From JBBDYG01 sp040901765 (GTDB taxonomy: Bacteria > Planctomycetota > Planctomycetia > Pirellulales > Lacipirellulaceae): 64,000 bases of DNA. The position numbers and the translations under genes were made by a program. Under the pieces are notes generated by a model. That model did no database searches and was not told the origin of the DNA. It saw nothing but the letters and a program-made list of their open reading frames with translations. Location: NCBI GenBank assembly GCA_040901765.1, contig JBBDYG010000043.1:62001-126000 (forward strand), written 5' to 3'. Shown here piece by piece: positions 16,303-24,835 of this stretch (positions are counted from its first letter, which is position 1; every line of letters begins with the position of its first letter).

Positions 16303-18021
16303 ATGAAGCGTCGCGAGTTTCTTTTGTTGTCGAGTGCCACGATCCAACTGGGCGTATGGGGTTGCACCAGCCCGATTTTGCGTCCGCAAAGTCCGGAAGC
16401 ATCCCTCGAGGAAGTCACGCAATCGGAAACGGATTACGCCTCGAAGTTCACGCAGCCGCACGGGCTGAACTACGTCCAGATCGAGGCGGTATCACTCGCA
16501 ACGGGACTGGCTGGTTCAGGCGAGGATCCACCCGCGACGCCCCAGCGCGCCGCGTTGCTGGCGGAAATGGCTAAGAATAATGTTGAGCGACCCAACGAGA
16601 TTTTGGCCTCGCTCGACACGGCGCTTATACTGGTTCGCGGATATTTACGACCCGGCATCAAGCAGGGTGAACGATTCGACGTCGAAGTGCGCGTTCCAGC
16701 CCGCAGCGAGACCACTAGCTTGCGCGGCGGCTGGGTGCTCCCCGCGCGGATGACCGAAATGGCGGTGCTCGATAGCCAGATTCGGCAAGGGCATGTGCTG
16801 GGCATGGCGGAAGGGCCGATTCTCGTCGATCCCTCCGCCAAGGGCGAAACCGATACAGCCCTGTCAACCCGCGGCCGAATCTTAGGCGGCGGTGTAGCCA
16901 CCAAGTCGCGGCCGCTGGGACTGATCATCAGCCGCGAGTACAAGTCAATCCGACTCTCGCAAGATATTGCCAAATGTGTAAACGATCGCTTTCACACGTT
17001 CCGCAATGGCCGTAAGGAAGGCGTGGCCGTTCCCAAAACTGACGAGTTTGTGGAACTACAGATCGACGACCGCTATAAGGAAAATGTCGGCCGCTTCATG
17101 CGCATCATTCGGCACCTCGCGGTGAATGAGCTACCGGCGAGGCGGCAAGCTCGCATCCAGTTGCTCGGCCAGCAGTTGCTTGATCCGCTCACCGCTGCAA
17201 CCGCGGCCATGCGGCTCGAAGCTATCGGAGACTCACAGGCGATCGAGGTGCTTAAGACGGGCGTCGCATCATCCGACCCGGAAGTGCGGTTCTATTCGGC
17301 CGAGGCGCTCGCGTACCTCGACGAAACCACGGCGGTCAAACCTCTAGCCGAAGCGGCTCGCGACGAACCCGCGTTCCGTGTCAATGCTTTGGCGGCGCTT
17401 AGCGTGATGGACGACGTCGTCGCCTACGATGAGTTGCGATCGCTGTTAGAAGTGACCAGCGCCGAGACTCGCTATGGGGCGTTCCGATCATTGTGGTCGA
17501 TGAACGCGAACGACGCGCTCATTCGTGGCGAGATGCTGGGCGGACAGTTTAGCTACCACATTCTCGATATCGCCGGGCCGCAAATGGTCCACGTCACCCG
17601 CAGCTTCCGCCCCGAGATTGTACTTTTTGGTGCCGACCAGCAATTGAAGCTGCCACTGGTGCTCGATGCTGGCAAGAACATCCTTGTCAACGGCATGAGT
17701 GGCGAGCAAGTGACGATCAGCCGGTTTATGCCCGGCATGCCGCCCGAGAAACGCGTCGTCTCGACAAGTGTGGATGAGGTCATTCGCACGATCGTTGAGC
17801 TTGGCGGCGCTTATCCCGACGTGGTTCAGGCCCTGCAGCAAGCCAAGACGGACGGCGCGCTAACCAGCCGATTCCGAATCGACGCTCTGCCGGACGTCGG
17901 CCGCGATTACGACCGGTCCGATTCCACCCTCGCCGATGAGAAGTCGGACGAAGAACCCGAATCCGGCGGAAATTACCGCGTCGGCACCCCGCTCCCCGAC
18001 CTGTTCTCCGCCAAACGGTAG
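16303..18021 (+). CDS. FlgI-like lipoprotein with HEAT-like repeats
   Basis: Residues 1-25 (MKRREFLLLSS...LGVWGC) look like a Tat-like signal with a lipobox Cys. Roughly residues 45-300 resemble the flagellar P-ring protein FlgI (YVQIEAVSLATGLAGSGEDP, TTSLRGGWVLPARM, then an AEGPILVD-like segment). About residues 310-400 are HEAT-like alpha repeats (AAMRLEAIGDSQAIEVLKTG, SDPEVRFYSAEALAYLDE). No other flagellar genes are visible, so it may be a repurposed FlgI relative. Whether it assembles a P ring is unknown. The ATG at 16303 is chosen for the signal peptide. Confidence 0.75.
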   Translation: MKRREFLLLSSATIQLGVWGCTSPILRPQSPEASLEEVTQSETDYASKFTQPHGLNYVQIEAVSLATGLAGSGEDPPATPQRAALLAEMAKNNVERPNEILASLDTALILVRGYLRPGIKQGERFDVEVRVPARSETTSLRGGWVLPARMTEMAVLDSQIRQGHVLGMAEGPILVDPSAKGETDTALSTRGRILGGGVATKSRPLGLIISREYKSIRLSQDIAKCVNDRFHTFRNGRKEGVAVPKTDEFVELQIDDRYKENVGRFMRIIRHLAVNELPARRQARIQLLGQQLLDPLTAATAAMRLEAIGDSQAIEVLKTGVASSDPEVRFYSAEALAYLDETTAVKPLAEAARDEPAFRVNALAALSVMDDVVAYDELRSLLEVTSAETRYGAFRSLWSMNANDALIRGEMLGGQFSYHILDIAGPQMVHVTRSFRPEIVLFGADQQLKLPLVLDAGKNILVNGMSGEQVTISRFMPGMPPEKRVVSTSVDEVIRTIVELGGAYPDVVQALQQAKTDGALTSRFRIDALPDVGRDYDRSDSTLADEKSDEEPESGGNYRVGTPLPDLFSAKR

Positions 18022-18029
18022 AAGGTTGC

Positions 18030-18227
18030 GAACCGCTAATAAACGCTAATGGACGCTAATAAAAACGAATATTAACCACGACGGCACGACGAGCACGACG
18101 AAGGTAGAGTGCTCCAATGCAACGTAAAGCTAATGGTTACAATGTTCGCCCATCGCAAGCTGTTCTTTGTGTCCTTTGTGGTTCACTTTTTTCTTCATTA
18201 GCGTCTATTAGCGTCCATCAGCGGTTC
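18030..18227. repeat. intergenic inverted repeat (CGCTAAT family)
   Basis: Left arm 18030-18060 and right arm 18197-18227 are imperfect reverse complements built from repeats of CGCTAATGGACGCTAAT. The right arm ends just before the smc start, so it is part of the smc leader. Related arms occur at 59304-59385. Confidence 0.7.
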
Positions 18228-18235
18228 CTCTTTTC

Positions 18236-21200
18236 ATGCTTAAAGCGCTGGAACTAACGGGATTCAAGAGCTTTGCCGATCGGACGAAGTTTCGGTTTCC
18301 GGCTGGGGTGACCGTCGTTGTCGGTCCCAATGGCTCGGGCAAGTCGAATGTTGTCGACGCGATGAAGTGGGTGCTCGGCACTCAAAGTGCGAAGTCGCTC
18401 CGTGGCGGCGAGATGCGCGACGTAATCTTCAACGGATCTCGCTCGCGCAAGCCCCTGAACGCCGCCGAAGTCACGCTGACGCTCGACAACAGCGGGGGGC
18501 TATTCCCCAACGAAGGAGCCGAGATTCAAGTTACCCGCCGCGTCTATCGCAGTGGGGAAGCGGAGTATCTTTTAAACCGCCAACCCTGCCGGTTGCGCGA
18601 CATTCGCGATTTGCTTTCGAGCGCTGGAATCGCCAACGAGGCTTATGGCATCATCGAGCAAGGCAAGGTCGATGCGATGCTCCAGTCGGCTCCGCGCGAT
18701 CGCCGGGCGATTTTCGAAGAGGCCGCTGGAATCACCCGTTTCCGCTCCAAGAAGCTCGAAGCCGCACGTCGCCTGGAGCGCGTTGATCAAAACTTGCTTC
18801 GGCTCGCCGACATTGTAAAGGAGGTTGAGTCGCGACTCAAAAGCATTCGCTCCCAAGCCGGCAAAGCACAGAACTATCGGGAACAGGCCGACCGACTCCG
18901 ACGACTGCGCACCCAAGTGGGATTGGCTGACTGGCACAAGCTCACTGCCGAACTGTCCGCAACCGCTGCAAGCGTGCGGCAGTTGGAATCGGCACATCTT
19001 GCCAAACACAACCGTTTTACTGAACTAGAGGCGTCCGCCACGAGGTTAGAGTCGGAGGCGGAAACGATCAGCGCGCGGATCCGATCTTGCGAGTCCGAAA
19101 TCAGCAAGCTGCGGGAGGCAACTGTCGAGCACAAAACATCGTGCGTCGTGCTCGCGCAACGAGTGGAATCTTTGGCCACGGAAGCGGCCCACGCGCGGCG
19201 CCAACTTCTTGCGGTGACCGCCCGTTCGGAAGGCCGCGAGGATGCCAACCGGGATTTCACGCTCCAGCTCCAAATTGCCGCCGACGCACTCGAGTCGGCA
19301 CAGGCCCAGGTGAATCAGAGCAGGGCGTCGCTCGATCAAGCCCGCTTCGAGTTAGAGGCGGTCAGGGAGCATCGCGAAGTATTTCGGCAAACGCACACAC
19401 AGGCCTTGAGCCAGGCAGCAGCACTGGCCCAGCGCGAGCAGGTTCTACGAAGCCAGTGCGAATCGGCCCGAGCCGCCGGGCACCTTGCCGACGAAGAAAG
19501 CCGCAAGCTTGCCGCGCAACAAGCATCCATTACCGACACACTTCGCGAAGTGCAGGTCCGAGAATCGCAGGCTGTGCAGGAAGCCATCCGTTGCAAATCC
19601 GAATTGGGAGCCGCTCAATGCCGATTGGAAGAACGCCGCCGCGATTTAACGGCGAGCCACAAGCAACTAGCGGCGGGTGAAGCCGAGCTTGCGAGGTTGG
19701 GGCACCGCAGCGAACTGCTTGAGGAGCAACATCGGCGAGTGGATCGGCTCGAGCAAGACCTGAAGGAGATCGAGTCCCGCGCGAGCGAACCGGCGTTTCA
19801 TGGATTGGTGGCCGATGTGATGCACGTCGACGTCGACTTGGCGCCGATGATCGAAACTGCCTTGGGCGACCGGGCGCGCGACATTATCTTGGCCGCCGGC
19901 GACGAGTTTTTGTCCGCAGTGGCCAATGCGCAACAGTTGACCAGCCGCTTGGTCTTTTCGCGGCTTGATTGGCGCAGCCCGGCAAGCGCCGTCGATCGTG
20001 TCGACCTCAATGGCGAGCCTGGCGTGTTGGGTCGCGCCGATCAGTTTGTAGAGACTGACGAAGCTTATCAACCGCTGGTGCGACGCTTGCTGGGGCGCAC
20101 TTGGCTCGTCGACAGTCTCGAAACCGGATATCGCCTTGCCGAATCGATCGGCAAAGGATTGCACTTCGTCTCCGCCGTTGGCGAGTATGTTTCATCCGAC
20201 GGGGTGGTCGCGATCGGACCACGCCCCGAGACGGCGGGGCTGCTTACTTGGCGAAAGGAACTCCAAGGTATTCAGCAGCAACTCGCTGCCGAGCAATCGC
20301 GCCGATCGCAGTTGCAAACCGCCATTCAAGCGTTGGAATCGTCGGCCGAACGGGATGCTGCGGAAGTGCAGCAAAGGTTGGCCGATTATGCCCCGCTGGC
20401 CGATCGCGCCGCGGCCCTCGGACATCAGCGGGCCGCGCTCGCGGAACGAGTACAGCAACTCATTGACCAACAGGAGCAATTTGCGAGTCAACAACAACAA
20501 CGACTCCGCGAACTACAATCCGGCGAACGAGAGCACGAGAAGGTGACGATCGAGCGCCGCCATCTCGAAGAGCAAACCCAGAAACAAGCGGCTGCCATCG
20601 AAAAATCGAACACCAGGGTCCGGGAGCTTGAACTACGTTGTGCGCAATTGCAGGAATTTTCCACGGAACGCCACGTCGCGGTAGCAAAGGCCGAGCAGCG
20701 TCTAGAAGCGCTGCGGGGGCAAGCCGCACAATTGCACCGCGACCGGCAAGCGCGCGACCAGGCGCTTGAGGAAGCCCGCGTGCGACTCGAACGAGGCGTC
20801 GCCGAACTTCACCGCCAGGAGCTTGCCCTATTGCAGAATAGTTCCGCGGTGGCCGAGTATTCGGTTCGGCAAGATGTCGCCGCGGGGCGGCTTCGCCAGG
20901 CGGTGGCGCAAGAAACAGCGGTTCGCTCGCAGCGCAATGAAGTTGCCCACCAGCTACATCGCCTGCGGTGTGAAATGGAGCAGCTTTCCACCAATCGCCA
21001 GCAGCTCGAGTTGAAGGAAAGTGAAATCAAACTGCATCGCCAAGCGCTTGCTCAGCGGATGCACGAGGACTTCAGCATAGATCTGGCTGCTGCCGCAGAG
21101 TTACCGCCGCCCCCGGCGGTGGAAACTGAAGCCTCGCGTGAGGAGCTAGAGCGGGCGATTGCCGAGTTGCGATCCAGTCTCAACGTAATTGGTCCCGTAA

Positions 21201-21841
21201 ACCTCGACGCGATTGAAGAGCTCGACGAGCTGGAATCGCGGTTCAATGGGCTTTCCGCCCAGCACCGCGATTTGACCGAAGCAAAGGCTGCGATCGAGCA
21301 ACTCGTCGTGCGGATCAATAACGAGACCCGCCAACTTTTCTTAACGACGATCGAAGTGATTCGCGGGCACTTCCAAGAACTGTTTCGCCGGCTATTCGGC
21401 GGCGGCGAGGCCGACCTCGTGCTGGTGGTTGCAAACGACGAAGACGTGTTGGAAGGCGGCGTCGAAATTACCGCCTGCCCTCCCGGCAAAGAGACCCGTA
21501 CGATTTCGCTTCTGTCGGGAGGCGAGAAGACGCTAACCTGCATCGCGCTGTTGCTAGCGGTCTTTCGCAGTCGGCCTAGTCCGTTCTGTATTCTCGATGA
21601 AGTCGATGCTGCGCTCGATGAGGCCAACATCGGCCGGTTCACCACAGTGCTCAGCGAGTTTTTATCTTCGACGCAGTTCGTCGTGGTGACGCACTCAAAA
21701 CGCACCATGGCCGGGGCGCAGACGCTGCTGGGCGTCACGATGCAAGAGTCGGGCATCTCCAAGCAAATCGCCGTGAAGCTGGAAGATGTAGACGACGAGG
21801 GGAATATCCGCCCCTTCGCCGCCCAACGCCGGGCGGCGTAG
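18236..21841 (+). CDS. smc: chromosome segregation protein SMC
   Basis: Structural maintenance of chromosomes ATPase. The N-terminal head has Walker A VVVGPNGSGKSNVVDAMKW, and GGEMRDVIFNGSRSRKP follows. Long coiled-coil arms flank a hinge at about residues 520-690. The C-terminal head has the signature LLSGGEKTLTCIALLLAVF and Walker B PFCILDEVDAALDEANIGRF, then VVVTHSKRTM. At 1201 residues it is the usual length and full. ScpA/ScpB are not adjacent. It probably has its own promoter in the repeat-containing upstream gap. Confidence 0.97.
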   Translation: MLKALELTGFKSFADRTKFRFPAGVTVVVGPNGSGKSNVVDAMKWVLGTQSAKSLRGGEMRDVIFNGSRSRKPLNAAEVTLTLDNSGGLFPNEGAEIQVTRRVYRSGEAEYLLNRQPCRLRDIRDLLSSAGIANEAYGIIEQGKVDAMLQSAPRDRRAIFEEAAGITRFRSKKLEAARRLERVDQNLLRLADIVKEVESRLKSIRSQAGKAQNYREQADRLRRLRTQVGLADWHKLTAELSATAASVRQLESAHLAKHNRFTELEASATRLESEAETISARIRSCESEISKLREATVEHKTSCVVLAQRVESLATEAAHARRQLLAVTARSEGREDANRDFTLQLQIAADALESAQAQVNQSRASLDQARFELEAVREHREVFRQTHTQALSQAAALAQREQVLRSQCESARAAGHLADEESRKLAAQQASITDTLREVQVRESQAVQEAIRCKSELGAAQCRLEERRRDLTASHKQLAAGEAELARLGHRSELLEEQHRRVDRLEQDLKEIESRASEPAFHGLVADVMHVDVDLAPMIETALGDRARDIILAAGDEFLSAVANAQQLTSRLVFSRLDWRSPASAVDRVDLNGEPGVLGRADQFVETDEAYQPLVRRLLGRTWLVDSLETGYRLAESIGKGLHFVSAVGEYVSSDGVVAIGPRPETAGLLTWRKELQGIQQQLAAEQSRRSQLQTAIQALESSAERDAAEVQQRLADYAPLADRAAALGHQRAALAERVQQLIDQQEQFASQQQQRLRELQSGEREHEKVTIERRHLEEQTQKQAAAIEKSNTRVRELELRCAQLQEFSTERHVAVAKAEQRLEALRGQAAQLHRDRQARDQALEEARVRLERGVAELHRQELALLQNSSAVAEYSVRQDVAAGRLRQAVAQETAVRSQRNEVAHQLHRLRCEMEQLSTNRQQLELKESEIKLHRQALAQRMHEDFSIDLAAAAELPPPPAVETEASREELERAIAELRSSLNVIGPVNLDAIEELDELESRFNGLSAQHRDLTEAKAAIEQLVVRINNETRQLFLTTIEVIRGHFQELFRRLFGGGEADLVLVVANDEDVLEGGVEITACPPGKETRTISLLSGGEKTLTCIALLLAVFRSRPSPFCILDEVDAALDEANIGRFTTVLSEFLSSTQFVVVTHSKRTMAGAQTLLGVTMQESGISKQIAVKLEDVDDEGNIRPFAAQRRAA

Positions 21842-21851
21842 TAGCTATCAC

Positions 21852-21966
21852 GTTAGCCGCGTCGCGTAGTTCCGACGGAGCGGAGCGCGTTCGGACGTTG
21901 CCCGGACGCAAAAACGCTCCGCTGCGAAGACGGAGTTTACCCGCTGCGGTGGGCGTCGCTGCTAAC
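21852..21966. repeat. palindromic repeat with GTTAGCCGC ends
   Basis: Runs from GTTAGCCGCGTCGCG to GGGCGTCGCTGCTAAC with imperfect terminal inversion. The interior contains GGAGCGGAGCG and AACGCTCCGCTGCGAAGAC, as in 3824-3907. It directly follows smc. Confidence 0.65.
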
Positions 21967-22174
21967 CTGCATCACTTTCCCAATCTCCCGCGTCCGCAAT
22001 CTCGACGCGAAAGTACAAACCCGCAAGTTGCCCAGACCCGCCGCAGGCCGCACTAGCGTCACGACTGGCGAAACTTCCTCAAGTCAATCACCCGTTCTTA
22101 ACGAAGTTAGTTATCGGATGGGTTGTTCCGCGAGAGTTCACGCGCCGGCGTGAGATTGCTCTTGCGGAACGCTC

Positions 22175-22341
22175 GCAGGGGGGAGCCTGCCTGTTTCCGT
22201 CCTACCGGAAAGTGGTCGCTGTACGCACCGCGCGTGGAAGCATCTGGCGGTATCGCCGCTAGTTTGCCTTCCAAGCGACCATCTTGCTAGCTCTCCTTTG
22301 TCGGCGTATCCGCGCGTGCGGTTCGGTCGTTCGACCCGCAC
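22175..22341 (+). ncRNA. candidate structured RNA / leader upstream of HTH-receiver gene
   Basis: There is no credible gene in 21967-22688, but stems follow each other closely: GCAGG (22175-22179) with CCTGC (22186-22190); TTTCCG (22194) with CGGAAA (22206); TGGTCGCT (22213-22220) with AGCGACCA (22274-22281), enclosing TGGAAG/CTTCCA and GGCG/CGCC; and GTGCG (22316) with CGCAC (22337), enclosing GGTCG/CGACC. Nested, stacked stems suggest a folded RNA, either an independent ncRNA or a long 5' leader. I do not recognise RNase P RNA, SRP RNA or tmRNA in it. Confidence 0.35.
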
Positions 22342-22688
22342 CCTCGGATTCCGCGTAGAAGGATTGTGTCTGTTGGAACGATTCGACGGGGAACCGCTAG
22401 TTCCTATCCGCTCCAATCCACCAGCTTTGACCAATCTCTGCTTGCACGGCTAGCCGATGACGAAATGTACGAAGGAGTGGATCAGAAGGACCTGGCCCTA
22501 CCCCGCAATTAACCAATTTACCGGACGTACCCCGACCCAGACGCAGTTGCTCGCTGTTCCCACAGTCGGCGCCAGGGAAAGTTCGCCAAACACGAGCGGC
22601 AAAAGCGAGGGGTGACAACCCCTTCGACAGGGATCCCAGCCCTGACGAAGTTCCAGCGGACAATCAGCACGACGAATTGGAGAGCCCG

Positions 22689-23261
22689 ATGAAGGTCTTT
22701 ACTACTGGTCAGGTCGCGAAGATCTGTAAGGTGGCCCCGCGCACCGTCAGTAAGTGGTTTGACTCGGGACGACTCAAGGGTTACCGGATCCCCGGTTCCC
22801 AAGACCGTCGCATCCCACGCGAGTATTTGATCAAGTTCCTCAAGGAGCACGGCATGCCGCTGGGCGACCTCGAGGACGAGGCGATGGCCAAGGTTCTGAT
22901 CGTTGCTCAGGACCAAGTGCTCATCGAGAACCTCAAGCGAGAACTCCCCCCGGAACGCGCCTTCCGCACCAGCACCGCGGCGAGCGGATTCGAAGCCGGC
23001 ATTCAGGCCGAAAGCTTCCACCCCGATTGCATCATTGTCGATTTCTCGATCGGACAGCTCGAAGCCCTGCAGATTTGCCAAAACCTGCGGCGGAATGTCG
23101 ACTTCACCGAGACGACTTTGATCGCCCTGCTCCCCGACGACGGCTCCTCGATGAGCTTCGATCGTTCGAGCATCAACGAGACGTTCAAGAAACCGTTCGA
23201 CGCCGCGTTACTAGCCGAGCGTCTACGGACCTTGATCGGTGCTCGCAAAGAATTGGTTTAG
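22689..23261 (+). CDS. HTH (MerR/excisionase-like) plus receiver-like regulator
   Basis: Residues 1-60 are an HTH_17-type DNA-binding module (FTTGQVAKICKVAPRTVSKW, then RLKGYRIPGSQDRRIPREYL). Residues 70-190 resemble a response-regulator receiver domain (KVLIVAQDQVLIENLKREL, then DCIIVDFSIGQLEAL with a potential phospho-Asp, and KKPFDAALLAERL). DNA-binding first and receiver second is the reverse of most response regulators, but planctomycetes have this type. A GGAGAG ribosome site lies just before the ATG at 22689. A possible TTG start four codons upstream is less likely. Confidence 0.82.
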   Translation: MKVFTTGQVAKICKVAPRTVSKWFDSGRLKGYRIPGSQDRRIPREYLIKFLKEHGMPLGDLEDEAMAKVLIVAQDQVLIENLKRELPPERAFRTSTAASGFEAGIQAESFHPDCIIVDFSIGQLEALQICQNLRRNVDFTETTLIALLPDDGSSMSFDRSSINETFKKPFDAALLAERLRTLIGARKELV

Positions 23262-23268
23262 ATTACAG

Positions 23269-23316
23269 TTAGCCGGCGAGCCACGCTCGCCATGGACTGC
23301 GTAGCAGTCCGGCTAA
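23269..23316. repeat. three-armed palindromic repeat (TTAGCCGG ends)
   Basis: The outer stem TTAGCCGG/CCGGCTAA closes two perfect hairpins side by side, GGCGAGC-CAC-GCTCGCC and GGACTGC-GTA-GCAGTCC. It lies 8 bp after the HTH-receiver stop and could fold in the transcript 3' end. Confidence 0.8.
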
Positions 23317-23437
23317 AGATTGGAAGCAGAGGTCAACCCGCCCCTTTAGGCGGTTCAACATAGCAAAACAGACGGTGATCGAATGAGTCGATCACCCGCC
23401 GCCAGGGGCCTCCCGCACCTGACGGCCCCGCCCGAAT

Positions 23438-23477
23438 AAAGACCCCGTTGCCAAACCAGGCCGCGGGGTCTTTTTTT
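23438..23477 (+). terminator. rho-independent terminator
   Basis: AAAGACCCCG pairs with CGGGGTCTTT (23464-23473), and the stem runs into seven Ts. It is about 175 bp past the HTH-receiver gene and is the likely end of that transcript; the A-rich left side also makes it partly bidirectional. Confidence 0.85.
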
Positions 23478-23482
23478 ATTGT

Positions 23483-23522
23483 CCCCCTCCCCCGTCCGCG
23501 GGGGAGGGGTTAGGGGAGGGGG
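23483..23522. repeat. C/G-rich palindromic repeat, intergenic copy
   Basis: Matches the repeat embedded in gluQ (1837-1876) at 37 of 40 positions, in the same orientation. Here it follows the terminator and affects no gene. Confidence 0.85.
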
Positions 23523-23638
23523 AATTCTTATTTTCACCTTCCGCCGTCCGCGGGCAGCTGCCAGGAGGGGGCTTCGCCACTCGGTCTTGTCCCAGTGGAA
23601 GTGCGGATTCTGAACCACCTCCCACGACAAAAACCAAT

Positions 23639-24082
23639 TACCGCGAAGCGGTTGTATCCGTCAGCCCGGGCTTGCTCGCGCCAGCGAGCTACCCCGGGTG
23701 AACTGTGGCCGCATTTCTCCGAAACGCGATGGACCATGGCAACGGGTGCCTGGGGTCGCAGCGAAGCGAAGCCCCCAGCGGACGGGGCGTGGCATGCCCT
23801 CGTCTTCGTGGGCATGTCTTTTCAAGGAGAACGACCACAACACTTCCGCATGCTCGCCCGGACGAGAGCATGCCACCCGACCGACCGACCGACCGTGTAA
23901 AGCTTGCGAGCATCCATCCTGTACCGCGAAGCGGTTACATAACATAGCCCGGGGTTGGTCGCGCCGGCGACCTACCCCGGGTGAGCGAGTAGTTGGAATG
24001 TTTACGCTGAAGGCGTTAAATCCCGTGGCCGAAGAGTAACAGGTGCCTGGGTCGCAGCGCAACGAAGCCCCCAGCGAACGGT
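23639..24082. repeat. tandemly repeated non-coding block
   Basis: Two related units. Each begins TACCGCGAAGCGGTT, then has AGCCCGGG...TACCCCGGGTGA around a TCGCGCC hairpin (23639-23702 and 23930-23984). Each is followed by a GTGCCTGGGTCGCAGCG-like and AAGCCCCCAGCG stretch (about 23740 and 24040). No frame in 23523-24187 looks like a gene. Confidence 0.6.
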
Positions 24083-24187
24083 CAAATCGCTGAGTTTCTC
24101 ATCTCGACGGAAGATGAGATAATGCCCGAACCATTGAACGACAGCAGCTGTCTAAGACACCAAATCTGATCGAAAGGCGAAAAAGCA

Positions 24188-24808
24188 ATGAATATCACTG
24201 ATACTGTACGAGGCTGGGCGAAGTTCTTGCATCCCGAGTCTCTCAAGTCCAATCTAATCCTCGCGTCACTATTTCTCACGGCATATGAATCGCTTCGCGC
24301 ATCCATTATAGATCAATGCAAAGGATTTTACTGGACGGGATTCGACGCTTCCGGCGACATCATTTCGCAGAACTACGAGAATCGAGTGTTATGTCGGCAC
24401 AAGAGCCGGCTTCGAGCATCAATGCTGTGGTTTCTGGAAATGGGCGCTATTGACCAGGACGACCTCGATCTACTAGAGCGGCTACGTGAACATCGCAATG
24501 AGATTGCTCACGATCTTCCGAAATTCATTACGTCTGCTGACCATGACGTGAACGTCGAATTACTGCGAGGGCTTGTAGAACTTGTAACTAAAATTGATCG
24601 TTGGTGGATTAAAGAGATTGAGATCCCTGCCAATCCGGATTTTGACGAAGCGGATCTCGATGCAATTGCAGATGCCGAAATTCAATCGGGACGCATGGTG
24701 TTCTTGTCACTGCTGCTCCAAATCGCGACCCGTGACGATTCGGAATCCGTGCAGTTCTACCAGCAATTCATGGACGGAGTCGAAACTTTGCAAGCGAACG
24801 CCCGATAG
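24188..24808 (+). CDS. HEPN-motif protein next to restriction-modification gene
   Basis: A 206-residue, mostly helical protein of no named family that I recognise. Residues 98-110 (RLREHRNEIAHDL) contain R103-N-E-I-A-H108, the canonical RNxxxH motif of HEPN domains, which are RNases or RNA-binding subunits in many toxin and defence systems. The gene reads visibly less GC-rich than its neighbours and ends 27 bp from the convergent end of an MmeI-like restriction gene, fitting a transferred defence island. Not every HEPN-motif protein is a nuclease, so activity is inferred. Confidence 0.65.
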   Translation: MNITDTVRGWAKFLHPESLKSNLILASLFLTAYESLRASIIDQCKGFYWTGFDASGDIISQNYENRVLCRHKSRLRASMLWFLEMGAIDQDDLDLLERLREHRNEIAHDLPKFITSADHDVNVELLRGLVELVTKIDRWWIKEIEIPANPDFDEADLDAIADAEIQSGRMVFLSLLLQIATRDDSESVQFYQQFMDGVETLQANAR

Positions 24809-24835
24809 TCGTGCATCGCATAAACTCACGTCGTG

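Noticed and set aside
22138..22663. Known housekeeping RNA (RNase P RNA, SRP RNA or tmRNA) in the gap before the regulator
   Set aside because: I looked for their conserved cores on both strands and saw none; only generic stems are present.
23483..23522. CRISPR repeat
   Set aside because: Only two distant copies exist in the window with no spacer array or cas genes; no CRISPR array is seen anywhere in the window.
23534..24062. Overlapping frames on both strands in the repeated block
   Set aside because: They arise from GC-rich palindromic repeats and show no domain or consistent frame.
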